From positions 1,152,001 to 1,216,000 of the forward strand of contig NC_022041.1 of assembly GCF_000444995.1 (NCBI RefSeq): DNA of 64,000 nucleotides, written 5' to 3'. Source of the DNA: Paracoccus aminophilus JCM 7686. Its GTDB lineage: Bacteria; Pseudomonadota; Alphaproteobacteria; Rhodobacterales; Rhodobacteraceae. Shown in pieces: positions 1 through 8,613 of this stretch; position 1 is the first letter of the stretch; every line of letters starts with the position of its first letter. A model generated the notes under the pieces. That model was not told the DNA's origin, ran no database searches, and saw nothing but the letters and a program-made list of their open reading frames with translations. The position numbers were made by a program, and so were the translations under genes.

Positions 1-1284
1 CCGGTCTTCATAGACGAGCCCGGTGACGCGGCGGCCATCGCCCTTGACCTCGGTGGTCTTGGCCGAGGTCAGGATCGTGACATTCTTCAGACTGCGCAGC
101 TTGCGCTGCAGGACATCATCGGCGCGCAGCTGCTGGTCATATTCGATCAAGGTGACATGAGCGACCAGACCGGCGAGATCAATCGCCGCCTCGACGCCCG
201 AATTGCCGCCGCCGATCACCGCAATCGCCTTGCCTTTGAAGAGCGGCCCGTCGCAATGGGGGCAGAAGGCCACGCCCTTGTTCAGATAGGTCTCTTCGCC
301 GGGCACACCCATCTTGCGCCAGCGCGCGCCGGTCGAGAGGATCACCGAGGCCGCCTCAAGTTGAGCGCCCGAAGCAAGGGTCAGCTGAAACCCGCCCGCC
401 ACGGTCTCAAGCCGGGTCGCGGCCTGGGCATTCATGATCTCGACCTCGTAATCGCGCACATGGGCCTCAAGCGCGCCCGCGAGTTTCGGCCCTTCGGTAT
501 GGCGCACCGAGATGAAGTTCTCGATCGCCATCGTATCGAGCACCTGCCCGCCAAAACGCTCGGCCACGACACCAGTGCGAATGCCCTTACGCGCGGCATA
601 AACCGCCGCCGCCGCCCCGGCAGGGCCGCCGCCAACGATCAGCACCTCGAACGGCGCCTGCGCATTGATCGCATCCGCAGCGCGGTTGGCCGCGCCGGTG
701 TCGATCTTGGCCAAAATCTCCTCGGCGCTCATGCGACCCGAAGCGAAGGGCTGGCCGTTGAGAAACACCGTCGGCACCGACATGATCTCGCGCGCCTCGA
801 CCTCGGGCTGGAAAAGCGCCCCGTCGATCGCGACATGTTCGATGCCGGGATTGAGCACCGCCATCAGATTGAGCGCCTGCACCACATCCGGGCAGTTCTG
901 GCACGACAGCGAGAAATAGGTCTCGAATTTGAAGCTGCCCTCGAGGCCGCGGATCTGATCGAGAAGCGCCTGCTCCAGCTTCGGCGGATGGCCCCCGACC
1001 TGCAACAGTGCCAGAACCAGCGAGGTGAACTCATGGCCCATCGGCAGACCGGCGAAGGTCAGGCTGATCTCCTCGCCCGGGCTCGACAGCGCGAAAGACG
1101 GCACCCGCGCCGCATCTTCGCCGCGCACCAGGGTGATCTTGTCGGACAATGCGTCGATATCCGCCAACAGCCCGAGCATCTCCTGCGATTTCGCCCCGTC
1201 ATCGGCAAAAGCGGTGATCTCCACCGGCCGGGTCACGCGCTCCAGATAGGCTTTGAGTTGGGTCTTCAGATTGGCGTCGAGCAT
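1..1284 (-). CDS. ahpF: Alkyl hydroperoxide reductase subunit F (3' end outside window)
   Basis: Flavoprotein disulfide reductase that passes electrons from NAD(P)H to AhpC. The visible 428 residues start [10 protein letters not shown] and contain the N-terminal thioredoxin-fold pair with a CQNC motif near residue 129, the FAD-binding [10 protein letters not shown] motif near 217 and the redox CPHCDG motif near 347, at the positions expected for AhpF. About 95 C-terminal residues lie beyond the left edge. It is downstream of ahpC on the same strand with a 91-base gap, so the two are probably co-transcribed. The identification is firm. Confidence 0.96.
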   Translation of the reverse strand, partial: MLDANLKTQLKAYLERVTRPVEITAFADDGAKSQEMLGLLADIDALSDKITLVRGEDAARVPSFALSSPGEEISLTFAGLPMGHEFTSLVLALLQVGGHPPKLEQALLDQIRGLEGSFKFETYFSLSCQNCPDVVQALNLMAVLNPGIEHVAIDGALFQPEVEAREIMSVPTVFLNGQPFASGRMSAEEILAKIDTGAANRAADAINAQAPFEVLIVGGGPAGAAAAVYAARKGIRTGVVAERFGGQVLDTMAIENFISVRHTEGPKLAGALEAHVRDYEVEIMNAQAATRLETVAGGFQLTLASGAQLEAASVILSTGARWRKMGVPGEETYLNKGVAFCPHCDGPLFKGKAIAVIGGGNSGVEAAIDLAGLVAHVTLIEYDQQLRADDVLQRKLRSLKNVTILTSAKTTEVKGDGRRVTGLVYEDR

Positions 1285-1337
1285 GGCAGTCCTCACGGAA
1301 AATCGGTCCAATGGCTCCCCGACCGCTGCCGGAGAGC

Positions 1338-1360
1338 CTTTCTTCATCAGTCAAATACCC
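1338..1360 (+). repeat. Short dispersed intergenic repeat, copy 1
   Basis: A copy of a roughly 23-base sequence (core TTTCTTCATCA, then CAAATACCC) that recurs at 8444-8467 (+) and 28804-28826 (-). This copy is in the ahpC-ahpF gap and differs from the others by two bases (AGT for ACC). Function unknown. Confidence 0.6.
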
Positions 1361-1375
1361 AAAAGTCGCGACAGA

Positions 1376-1939
1376 TCAGATCTTGCCGACGAGATCGAGC
1401 GAAGGCGCGAGGGTCTCTTCGCCTTCTTTCCATTTGGCCGGGCAAACCTCACCCGGATGGCTGCGGACATATTGCGCGGCCTTGATCTTGCGCACGAGAT
1501 CGCTCGCGTCGCGGCCAATGCCCTCGGCAGTGATTTCCATCGCCTGAATGATGCCATCGGGATCGACGATGAAGGTGGCGCGATCGGCCAGACCCTGCTC
1601 TTCACGCATCGCATCGAAGTTGCGGGTGATGATGCCGACCGGGTCGCCGATCATCGCATATTGGATCTTGCCGATGGTTTCCGAGCTGTCATGCCAGGCT
1701 TTGTGGGTGAAATGGGTGTCGGTCGACACCGAGAAGATTTCGACGCCCAGCTTTTGCAGCTCAGGGTAGTGATCGGCGACATCGCCGAGCTCGGTCGGGC
1801 AGACGAAGGTGAAGTCGGCGGGGTAGAAGAAGAACACAGCCCATTTGCCGGCAATGTCGGCATCCGACACTTCGATGAACTTGCCCTGCTTGAAGGCCTG
1901 CGCCTTGAACGGGCGGATTTTGGTGTTGATCAGAGCCAT
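1376..1939 (-). CDS. ahpC: Alkyl hydroperoxide reductase subunit C (2-Cys peroxiredoxin)
   Basis: Reduces hydrogen peroxide and organic hydroperoxides in the cytoplasm and is recycled by AhpF. The 187-residue protein has the peroxidatic cysteine at 47 in FVCPTEL and the resolving cysteine at 166 in PGEVCPAKW, and has the standard AhpC length. It is the first gene of the ahpCF unit. An OxyR-like site lies 60-96 bases upstream of its start, so peroxide induction is likely. No oxyR gene is in the visible sequence. Confidence 0.98.
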   Translation of the reverse strand: MALINTKIRPFKAQAFKQGKFIEVSDADIAGKWAVFFFYPADFTFVCPTELGDVADHYPELQKLGVEIFSVSTDTHFTHKAWHDSSETIGKIQYAMIGDPVGIITRNFDAMREEQGLADRATFIVDPDGIIQAMEITAEGIGRDASDLVRKIKAAQYVRSHPGEVCPAKWKEGEETLAPSLDLVGKI

Positions 1940-1998
1940 GATCGGGATCCTTTCTGGTTGGTTAAGGCCGATCTAGGGGGCCGATTTACGAATGTAAA

Positions 1999-2035
1999 AT
2001 AGATTGAAATGCTCATTTCAATAGATAAAGACTAT
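1999..2035 (-). promoter_or_regulatory. OxyR-type binding site upstream of ahpC
   Basis: Reads ATAG-N7-TGCT-N7-ATAG-N7-CTAT, matching the known OxyR pattern ATAG-N7-CTAT-N7-ATAG-N7-CTAT in spacing and at 14 of 16 specified bases. It sits 60-96 bases upstream of ahpC, a classical OxyR target. Confidence 0.75.
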
Positions 2036-2435
2036 CAATATTTCTGCAACTGCGAAAGGGCCAGCATTTGCTCGGATTCAGGGTGAAACCGGCGCGTCCG
2101 CTCTGGGCAACTTGTGATCCGGGGCGGCAATTTCTTTTCTGGTGGGGGAGGTTTCCCCGTCAGGGCGCGGAAATATTTGTGAAAAATTCCCAGATGCGGT
2201 CGAAAATCAAGCCGGTCGAGGCTGGCGCGTGACCGACTTGCTCGCATCTTGCGCGAACGGCGTGATCGCGATTCGGAGCAACGCAGGATTACTTTCTGCG
2301 GCGCAGGGTCTGACAGGATGCGGAAAGGGGCAGGGTGCAGAAAGGAGGGAGCAAACGCGCCCCTCAACTGCGATTGAAAACAGGCATTCGAGCCGCCGCT
2401 AAAGCTGCGACCCGCCTTTCGGCCGTGTTCCGGGG
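2036..2435. other. Intergenic stretch without a convincing gene
   Basis: About 400 bases between the OxyR-type site and the stop of the adenylate-forming enzyme gene. Open frames exist on both strands but their translations are rich in arginine and proline, with no recognisable fold, and look like GC-bias artefacts. No clear terminator was seen. Confidence 0.6.
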
Positions 2436-3818
2436 CTAGGCGATCAGCGCGCGGTGAACCGCACCGGGGAAACGCAGGATCTCGCTATCGGTGGTCGCGG
2501 CAGCCGATGCGTCATGCGACAACGCATTTTCAGGCAGCGCGCGGATGCGGCGGCGTTTGGGGCCGAGATCGGGCGGCAGGCCCTCGCGGAAGGTCAGCAT
2601 CGGCAGCAGGCAATCGAGCCGGGTGGCGAGAGCTTCGAGGCGGCTGTGCAGCTCTTTCGCGGCGCGCTCTGAGGCGATGCTGTCGAGCGCGATCACCAGC
2701 TCGCTCTGTCCATATTGAACGATGCGGTAATCGCGCACCGGCACGGACAGCAAAGCGATTTCCTGACGGATCATATCCGAGAAAATCAGGCGGCGCCCGC
2801 CATCCGCTTTCGGCCAGTAAAGCATGTCATCGGCACGCCCCTCGATCCGGGCGATGCGTTGGCTGGCGCAGCCACAGGGGCAGGGCGCGGCCTCGGGGAT
2901 CAGCACATCATCCAGCCGGTAGCGCAGGATCGGCAGGGTTTCATGGGTGAAATCGGTGATGACGGGGCAGAAGGCGCCGGTCTCGGGATCGATGACATCG
3001 CGCTCGACCACCAGATAGCGCTCATTCAGATGCAGATGGCCCGCCTTGCAGGTGAAGCCCAAAACACCCTCGGTTGCCTGATAGACCTGATCGGGTTGAT
3101 GGCCGAAGGCGCTTTGGATTTTCGCGGCATCTTCGGGGGACAGCACTTCCGCCACCGAGATGATGCGCTGCGGCGCCAGATAGATCTCGCCCGCGGCCTG
3201 ACGGCGCGCCAGTTCGATCAGGGCCTGTGCAGGCGCGACCAGAACGGTCGGATTCTGTGCCTGCAGGCGCGCGACATGGCTGTCGAAATCCTTGAGCAGA
3301 TCGTAATAGCGAAACTCGATCAGGCGATTGCCGAGCTCTTGATAGAGCGCATTGTTGGCGCGCAGGAAAAAGGCGATGCGCTGGCGTTTCCACAAAGGTT
3401 TGGGCAGAAAACGCGCGAGCATCACCGCCGTCCACAGCCGCCGTTCGCGCGCATCAGTCAGGAAAAGGCCGCGCTGGCCCGAGGTGCCGGTCGAAAGCCC
3501 GACCGCGACATCCCCAAACATCGGCGAGAAATTGCGGCTGCGCTCGGCGTGAAGTGCGGTTTCAAGCGCCTTTTCTCGGGGCAGGTTGCGCGTGTTGATT
3601 TCGGTAAAATGCTCCATCAACAGCGTCTTGTTCATCACCGGCCAATCCGCCATCGGCCGGTCCGCGAGTGAGGCATAAAATGGGGATTGCGGCATGATCT
3701 TGCGCCGAAGCCGCGCGAGCCCAGCCTTCTGGTGCCGGTCGATCGCAGCCCTGTCGCGGAAGCCGCCAAAGAACCGGTTTCGCAGGAAGGTGAAAAGAGC
3801 AGGCATGACGGACCTCAT
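2436..3818 (-). CDS. Putative adenylate-forming enzyme (F390 synthetase / PaaK-like)
   Basis: A 460-residue member of the ANL-related group that resembles coenzyme F390 synthetase and phenylacetate-CoA ligase. The phosphate-binding loop is LSTGTSGQRG near residue 110. A central YQATEG motif and a late RYRLDDV motif are the expected adenylation motifs, and a CPCGC cluster follows near residue 315, as in PaaK-type enzymes. It presumably activates a carboxylate as an acyl-adenylate; the substrate is unknown. Its start overlaps the stop of the hydrolase gene by one base (TGATG), so it is the last gene of a four-gene operon with ketosynthase, reductase and hydrolase. A coenzyme F390 role is unlikely outside methanogens. 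Confidence 0.8.
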   Translation of the reverse strand: MRSVMPALFTFLRNRFFGGFRDRAAIDRHQKAGLARLRRKIMPQSPFYASLADRPMADWPVMNKTLLMEHFTEINTRNLPREKALETALHAERSRNFSPMFGDVAVGLSTGTSGQRGLFLTDARERRLWTAVMLARFLPKPLWKRQRIAFFLRANNALYQELGNRLIEFRYYDLLKDFDSHVARLQAQNPTVLVAPAQALIELARRQAAGEIYLAPQRIISVAEVLSPEDAAKIQSAFGHQPDQVYQATEGVLGFTCKAGHLHLNERYLVVERDVIDPETGAFCPVITDFTHETLPILRYRLDDVLIPEAAPCPCGCASQRIARIEGRADDMLYWPKADGGRRLIFSDMIRQEIALLSVPVRDYRIVQYGQSELVIALDSIASERAAKELHSRLEALATRLDCLLPMLTFREGLPPDLGPKRRRIRALPENALSHDASAAATTDSEILRFPGAVHRALIA

Positions 3819-4669
3819 CAGCAGAGGGTCGGGGAGAAAGTCTCGGCGCAGTGGGACGGCAACAACCGGATATCAGAGCGGACGCAGGATAGCATGCGCA
3901 AATTCAAAAAAGTTTTCAGATAGTTGCCCTTATTCCCCAATGACATAACGGACATATTCGGGGGCGGGGCGTTTTCGCGCAGGGCGCGCAGGCTCCAGGC
4001 CGCATCGGCAATCAGGAACTGCGGCCCCGTGCTGGTCTCGGGCAGAAAGAGGCCGAATTGGCCGATCCCGTGACCCGGCAAGGGCACGGCGAGGACCGAG
4101 CCGTCGCCGAAAATATCGCGAAGTCCAGCGAAGTCCGCGAAGCCTTCCGGGATGAGATCGGGGGGTGCGCAGTTTTCGATGAAGCTGGGGCGCAAAGCCT
4201 TCAGACGTTGACGCAAAGGCTCGGGGCAGCCCGCTTTCAGCGTGGCGAGCCTGCCGCCGCGATCCAGCGCCTCGAAGGCCTCGCGCGAGGTCAGGACAGT
4301 CGGCGCGGTCGTCAGGTCGAAATAGCCCGCGACGTGATCGGCATGAAGGTGGGACAGGATGACCAGATCGGGCGTGTCGATGCCAAACCGTGCCAATTGC
4401 TGGGGAAGACGCGCCGCCTCGGGCAAGGTGGCCGGGGTCATCCAGCGGTAAAGCCTTTCGGGAAAACCGGCCGTCGCCTCGAAAAACGCGCGGCCATAGC
4501 CGGTGTCAAACAGGATCGCCCCGTGGCGCGGATGCAGGATCAGCGCGGCGCCTGCGGGAAAATCCACCGGCCGCAGCCTGCCCTTGCGCCGACTGAGGAT
4601 CTCTGGCGCCCGGCAATGCCCGATCTGGAGCAGGAAGAGCTCGGGCAAGGCATTGGCAAGATCACGCAT
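3818..4669 (-). CDS. Metallo-beta-lactamase-fold hydrolase
   Basis: A 283-residue MBL-fold protein. The metal-binding motif HLHADH is at residues 107-112; further ligands are probably the GHGIGQFG histidine near 210 and the PSHC histidine near the C-terminus. The start chosen is MRDLANALP, because that ATG overlaps the upstream reductase stop by eight bases; a frame extension 17 codons upstream would run deeper into that gene. The C-terminal 40 codons (about 3880-3970) are locally AT-rich but stay in frame. In this operon a thioester or lactone hydrolase role is a reasonable guess, not shown. Confidence 0.85.
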   Translation of the reverse strand: MRDLANALPELFLLQIGHCRAPEILSRRKGRLRPVDFPAGAALILHPRHGAILFDTGYGRAFFEATAGFPERLYRWMTPATLPEAARLPQQLARFGIDTPDLVILSHLHADHVAGYFDLTTAPTVLTSREAFEALDRGGRLATLKAGCPEPLRQRLKALRPSFIENCAPPDLIPEGFADFAGLRDIFGDGSVLAVPLPGHGIGQFGLFLPETSTGPQFLIADAAWSLRALRENAPPPNMSVMSLGNKGNYLKTFLNLRMLSCVRSDIRLLPSHCAETFSPTLC

Positions 4670-5648
4670 AATCCTTGATCCCTTCGTCCAGCGAGACCTG
4701 CGGCCGATAGGACAGCACATCGCGCGCAGCAGAAATGTCGAGCGTCAGGCTGCGGCCAAGCGAGGCCACGGCCTGACGCGTCAGAACCGGCTCGACCTTG
4801 GGGCGGAAAAGCCGGTGCATGGCCTCAAGCGTCGCCGCCAGGGCCAAAGCCGCGCCATAGGGCACGGGGCGCAGGCGCGGGGTCGTCTTGGTCAGATCGC
4901 ACGCGGCGCCCAAAAGCTCGCGAAAGGGGTAAGAGCGCCCCGAGGTGATGTTGAAGGCGCGCCCGCCTGCCTGCTCGGCATGGTCCGCGGCCAGACGCAT
5001 GGCGCGGGCGGCATCGCTGACATGGGTGAGGTCGATCAGGCTGGCGCCGCCGCCGATCAGCGGTACGCTGCCGCGCCCGATCGCCGCCATCAGTCGCGGC
5101 ATCAGAGCACGGTCGCCGCGCCCGTAGATCGCGCGCGGTCGCAGCGCCACGGTGCGCATCCCGCCCGGCTGGTCGGCCGCCAGCACCAGCCGCTCGGCCT
5201 CGTATTTGCTGCGCGCATAGGCGGTGGCAAAGCGTGCGGGTAGGGCCGCATCCTCGCGCAGATCGAGCCGGTCGGTGCCATCGGCATAGATGCTCGGGGA
5301 TGAGGCGAAAACAAATCGCCTCACCCCCGCTTCGCGTGCCGCGTCCAGCAGATTGGCGGTCGCGGTGACATTGACTGCCTGAAACAACCCGGCCGGTCCC
5401 CAGGCAGAGGAGAGGGCCGCACAATGATAAACAGTCTCGACCCGCCACAGATGCGGGAGGAGTTGCCGCGCCGAGGCCTCTGGCGCGCGAAAATCGAGCG
5501 GCAGAAAATCGGCCCCGGCACGGACCAGATCAAGAGCATCAGAGAGGTTCCGACCCTGAGCTGTAACAACACAACCAGATTGCAGCAGCTGATGCGCAAG
5601 CGCATTGCCAAGGCAACCCGTCGCTCCTGTGACCAGCACCCGGCCCAT
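4662..5648 (-). CDS. NAD(P)-dependent epimerase/dehydratase-family reductase (OleD-like)
   Basis: A 328-residue extended short-chain dehydrogenase/reductase. The Rossmann motif GATGCLG is at residues 8-14 and the catalytic YARSK at 144-148, with ASSPS as the upstream serine segment. The overall pattern is like 3-beta-hydroxysteroid dehydrogenase or OleD proteins, which reduce a beta-keto acid to the beta-hydroxy acid. It overlaps the ketosynthase stop by one base (TAATG) and the next gene by eight bases, so it is translationally coupled in the operon. Substrate assignment by analogy with the ole pathway is inference. Confidence 0.85.
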   Translation of the reverse strand: MGRVLVTGATGCLGNALAHQLLQSGCVVTAQGRNLSDALDLVRAGADFLPLDFRAPEASARQLLPHLWRVETVYHCAALSSAWGPAGLFQAVNVTATANLLDAAREAGVRRFVFASSPSIYADGTDRLDLREDAALPARFATAYARSKYEAERLVLAADQPGGMRTVALRPRAIYGRGDRALMPRLMAAIGRGSVPLIGGGASLIDLTHVSDAARAMRLAADHAEQAGGRAFNITSGRSYPFRELLGAACDLTKTTPRLRPVPYGAALALAATLEAMHRLFRPKVEPVLTRQAVASLGRSLTLDISAARDVLSYRPQVSLDEGIKDYA

Positions 5649-6622
5649 TAGAAGCGAAGAACCATGCCACCGAGCGAGAGCCCGGCGGAAGTACCAACAA
5701 GAAGGGTCAGATCGCCACGTTTGACCCGGCCAGACTGGACGGCTGAGTGCAATGCGGTCGGGATCGAGGTGGCGATCTGATTGCCAAACATGGCGAACGT
5801 TTTAACAACACGGTCTTGCGGGATGCCGAGACGCGACAACCCGTGCTCCAGCGCCAGGCCAGAGGCCTGATGCGGGATGATGCAGGCCAGATCCGACAGC
5901 GCGGCACCGGCCTCGCCCATCAGCCGGCGCAGGAAGCGCGGCAGATGGCGGGCGGCGGTGCGGAAGGCTGCCTGACCGTCCATTCTGAAATACGAGGCCC
6001 GGGCTGCGGCAATCGGGTCGCGCGCCGCGGAAATCCGCGTACCGCCCCCTTCCAGCAGACAGGCCTGACCGCCCGAGGAATAGGTCTCGAAACGGCTGGC
6101 ATGAGGACCTTCCCCGTGGGCGCCAAGAACCACTGCGGCGGCACCATCGCCAAAGATCGCGGCGGTGTCGGGGTCGCTCCAGTCCAGACCGACCGAGGCG
6201 ATATCGGCGGAAAAGACCAGGATATAGCGCGCCTGACCAAGCCGGATCTTCATCGCGGCAAGGTCAAGCGCCTGCACGAAGCTCAGACAGGTCGCATTGA
6301 CATCATAGGACGGAATACCACTGTCCCCGAGGCCAAGGCGCGCCTGCACCAGCGTCGCGGTCGACGGGATCGCCTGCTCCATGACGCCACAGGCGCCAAT
6401 GATCAGGTCCAGCTCATTCGCTTCGATCCCGGCAGCGGCCAAAGCCTGGCGCGCCGCCTCAGTGCCCATCATGGAACTCGTCTCATCACACTCGGCAACA
6501 TGGCGCTTGGCCAGACCATACCGCGCCTCGCAGCTGCCTTCGGCCCAGCCCAGGCGACAGTCGATCTCCGAGGAGGCGACGACCCGGCGGGGCAGGTAAG
6601 CCCCGGTTCCAAGGATATGCAT
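5648..6622 (-). CDS. 3-oxoacyl-ACP synthase III-family ketosynthase (FabH/OleA-like)
   Basis: A thiolase-fold condensing enzyme with the FabH triad: cysteine in NATCLSF, histidine in IIPHQAS and asparagine in FGNQIAT. The start at 6622 (MHILGTGAYLP) places the cysteine at residue 112, as in E. coli FabH, and gives a 324-residue protein. An ATG at 6670 is possible and would add 16 residues; a GTG at 6694 lies inside an operator palindrome and is unlikely. Neither ATG has a strong ribosome site. It is the first gene of the minus-strand operon and diverges from the TetR gene. Being in an accessory cluster, it probably makes a special beta-keto product rather than starting bulk fatty acid synthesis. 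Confidence 0.87.
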   Translation of the reverse strand: MHILGTGAYLPRRVVASSEIDCRLGWAEGSCEARYGLAKRHVAECDETSSMMGTEAARQALAAAGIEANELDLIIGACGVMEQAIPSTATLVQARLGLGDSGIPSYDVNATCLSFVQALDLAAMKIRLGQARYILVFSADIASVGLDWSDPDTAAIFGDGAAAVVLGAHGEGPHASRFETYSSGGQACLLEGGGTRISAARDPIAAARASYFRMDGQAAFRTAARHLPRFLRRLMGEAGAALSDLACIIPHQASGLALEHGLSRLGIPQDRVVKTFAMFGNQIATSIPTALHSAVQSGRVKRGDLTLLVGTSAGLSLGGMVLRF

Positions 6623-6687
6623 CCCCGGGACGGCAGCTTTGAAGGTTTCTGTTTTGGAGCGGGGCCACATGGCGTCACACCGTTTAA

Positions 6688-6700
6688 TGAACACTGTTCA
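6688..6700. promoter_or_regulatory. Putative TetR operator 1
   Basis: Perfect palindrome TGAAC-ACT-GTTCA between the divergent ketosynthase and TetR genes. A related copy is at 6742-6754. The pair is the obvious candidate operator for the adjacent TetR protein. Confidence 0.7.
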
Positions 6701-6741
6701 CTTATTTAGCGCTGGACGAAACGAGTCGTCAAGGATATTTT

Positions 6742-6754
6742 TGAACAGTGTTTT
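6742..6754. promoter_or_regulatory. Putative TetR operator 2
   Basis: TGAAC-AGT-GTTTT, sharing the left arm and spacer length of the palindrome at 6688-6700, 54 bases from it (about five helical turns). It ends 16 bases before the TetR start codon, consistent with autorepression. Confidence 0.6.
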
Positions 6755-6770
6755 AAAAAAGGTTATTCCC

Positions 6771-7406
6771 ATGAGCAGACCCCTTCGCCAGCCCCGAGAA
6801 GAGCTGCGTAAGTCCATTGTCGAGACAAGCAAATCCATCCTTGACCGCGAGGGGGCAGAGGGGCTGAGCGCGCGCGCCATCGCCCGCGAGATCGGCTATA
6901 CCGCCGCCTCGATCTATAATGTCTTCGAATCGATGTCCGACATCTTGATGGAGGTTAACCGCGAGACCCTGGCCGAACTTCAGGCTTTGTTCGAGAACCT
7001 GCCCCGCGAAGCCAGCCCCCGGCTCAGACTTCAGGCGCTGTGCCTAGGCTATGTCGCCTTCATGGAAAGCAATCCCGCGCGCTGGAACGCACTCTTTGGC
7101 GGAATGCGGCAGCGCGAATCCTTCCCCGATTGGTATGTCGGCACGATAGATCAGCTCAAGGGGCGGCTCGGTGCGCTTTTGGTCGAACATGCCGGTGAGT
7201 GCGGCCACAGGATCACCGAGGCCGAGGCGCTCGGGATGGCCGAAAATCTCTTCATCACCATCCATGGCCTTTTGGCGTTGGATGTCGGGCGCAGGCTCGA
7301 TCTTTTCACCCGACGCAGCCCCGAGGAGATGGCGGGCTTTGCCATTGATCTCACGCTCGCGGGGCTGGGCGCGGGATCCGGCGCAGAAGCCGGCATAGGC
7401 CGCTGA
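6771..7406 (+). CDS. TetR-family transcriptional regulator
   Basis: A 211-residue protein. The N-terminal TetR helix-turn-helix covers about residues 15-60 (SARAIAREIGYTAASIYNVF) and is followed by a ligand domain with a WNALFGG segment of the TetR C-terminal WHG type. The start MSRPLRQPRE is preceded by AAAGG; an in-frame extension further upstream crosses both operators and was rejected. It probably represses the divergent ketosynthase operon and its own operon, which includes the sulfotransferase. The inducer may be an acyl compound (inference). Confidence 0.88.
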   Translation: MSRPLRQPREELRKSIVETSKSILDREGAEGLSARAIAREIGYTAASIYNVFESMSDILMEVNRETLAELQALFENLPREASPRLRLQALCLGYVAFMESNPARWNALFGGMRQRESFPDWYVGTIDQLKGRLGALLVEHAGECGHRITEAEALGMAENLFITIHGLLALDVGRRLDLFTRRSPEEMAGFAIDLTLAGLGAGSGAEAGIGR

Positions 7407-8434
7407 TGCAAGGCGCTTTCATCCTCGGCTCGGCGCGCTGCGGCTCGACCCTCGTCTCCGAGATCTTGCGCAGCCATCCCGCGATCCTCAGCTTGTCCGA
7501 GGTGTTTTCCATGGCCGGTCCCGCCGCTTTCCCGGCGGGCCGGATCAGCGCAGGCCGCTTCTGGCGCGGCCTCGCCCGCCCGACGCGGCTCGGCTCGACC
7601 ATCGGCAACCCCAAGGTCGCGCCGCAAGAGTTCCTCTATGGCCGCCAGCCGAACCCGCAACACGACCCGTTCTTCTGCCCGCCGATCCTCGCCATCGCCT
7701 TGCCGCATCTGAGCACGGATCCCGATGCGCTTTTCGACAGGCTCGCCGAAACGGCACTTGCGGCGCCGCGGCAGACGGCGCCGGATCATTACCGCAATCT
7801 CTTTGAAACCCTCGCCCACATGCAGGGCAAACGCCTCTGGGTCGAACGCTCGGGTGGCTCGCTTGCCGCAACCGCAACGCTCGCCGCGGCTTTCCCGGAC
7901 AGTCGCCATGTCTTCCTGACCCGCAGCGGCGTCGAGACCACGCTCTCCATGGCCGACTATCCCGCAACCCGGATGGCGGTCTGGATGTGGAAACGTCTCG
8001 CCCCGCTCGGCCTCGACCTCCTCGACCCGCAAAGCCATTACGGTCGGGGCCGGATCTGGCGCCTGCTGCAACCGCTCTGCGGCCTGGCCCCGCTCGGACG
8101 CATCCTCGCGCAAAAGCCGGACCTCTGCGATGTCGCTGGATTCTGGTCGGCGATGACCCTGCGCGCGCTTCCGGCCTTGCGCGCGCTCCCCAAAACAGAC
8201 TTTCACCACCTCTCCTACGAGGCGCTGATCGCCGAGCCCGGCCCGCAGGTGGCAGCCCTCGGCCAGTTCCTCGCCGGAGAGGCCCCGCTAGACTGGCTCA
8301 CCACCGCCACAGCGCTCCCCAAATCGCGCCCGCCGCGCAGCGCGACGCTCGACCCAGCCCTGCGCAACCGCCTCCGCGACGCCTGTGCGCCCGCCGAAAG
8401 CGCCATCGCTGAATTCCTCGCGACCCGCAGCTAA
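7406..8434 (+). CDS. Sulfotransferase-family protein
   Basis: A 342-residue protein with a PAPS-binding loop GSARCGSTL at residues 8-16 and a downstream RSGVETTLSM segment like the 3'-phosphate-binding motif of bacterial sulfotransferases. It probably transfers sulfonate from PAPS to an alcohol. The ATG overlaps the TetR stop by one base (TGATG), so the two are in one operon and the enzyme belongs functionally to the ketosynthase cluster. Acceptor unknown. The C-terminal third is alanine- and proline-rich and less conserved in look. Confidence 0.8.
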   Translation: MQGAFILGSARCGSTLVSEILRSHPAILSLSEVFSMAGPAAFPAGRISAGRFWRGLARPTRLGSTIGNPKVAPQEFLYGRQPNPQHDPFFCPPILAIALPHLSTDPDALFDRLAETALAAPRQTAPDHYRNLFETLAHMQGKRLWVERSGGSLAATATLAAAFPDSRHVFLTRSGVETTLSMADYPATRMAVWMWKRLAPLGLDLLDPQSHYGRGRIWRLLQPLCGLAPLGRILAQKPDLCDVAGFWSAMTLRALPALRALPKTDFHHLSYEALIAEPGPQVAALGQFLAGEAPLDWLTTATALPKSRPPRSATLDPALRNRLRDACAPAESAIAEFLATRS

Positions 8435-8443
8435 AGGCCTGCG

Positions 8444-8467
8444 CTTTCTTCATCACCCAAATACCCC
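8444..8467 (+). repeat. Short dispersed intergenic repeat, copy 2
   Basis: Contains TTCTTCATCACCCAAATACC, matched base for base by the copy at 28804-28826 on the other strand. It starts ten bases after the sulfotransferase stop codon. Confidence 0.65.
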
Positions 8468-8613
8468 TGCGACGGGTCCGCCGGGCGCGGCGCGACCGCA
8501 GAGCGCGCCATCATGCTCTTGCCTTCCGCGCGCGCTTCTTCATCCTGTCGCCAGGCCCCCGCCGACTCAGCAAGCCAGCAGGCGGACCGGGCAGGGGTGA
8601 ATCGGAGAAGACC

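Noticed and set aside
3880..3970. Local AT-rich segment at the 3' end of the MBL hydrolase, possible frameshift
   Set aside because: The reading frame stays open and the expected C-terminal PSHC motif follows at the right distance.
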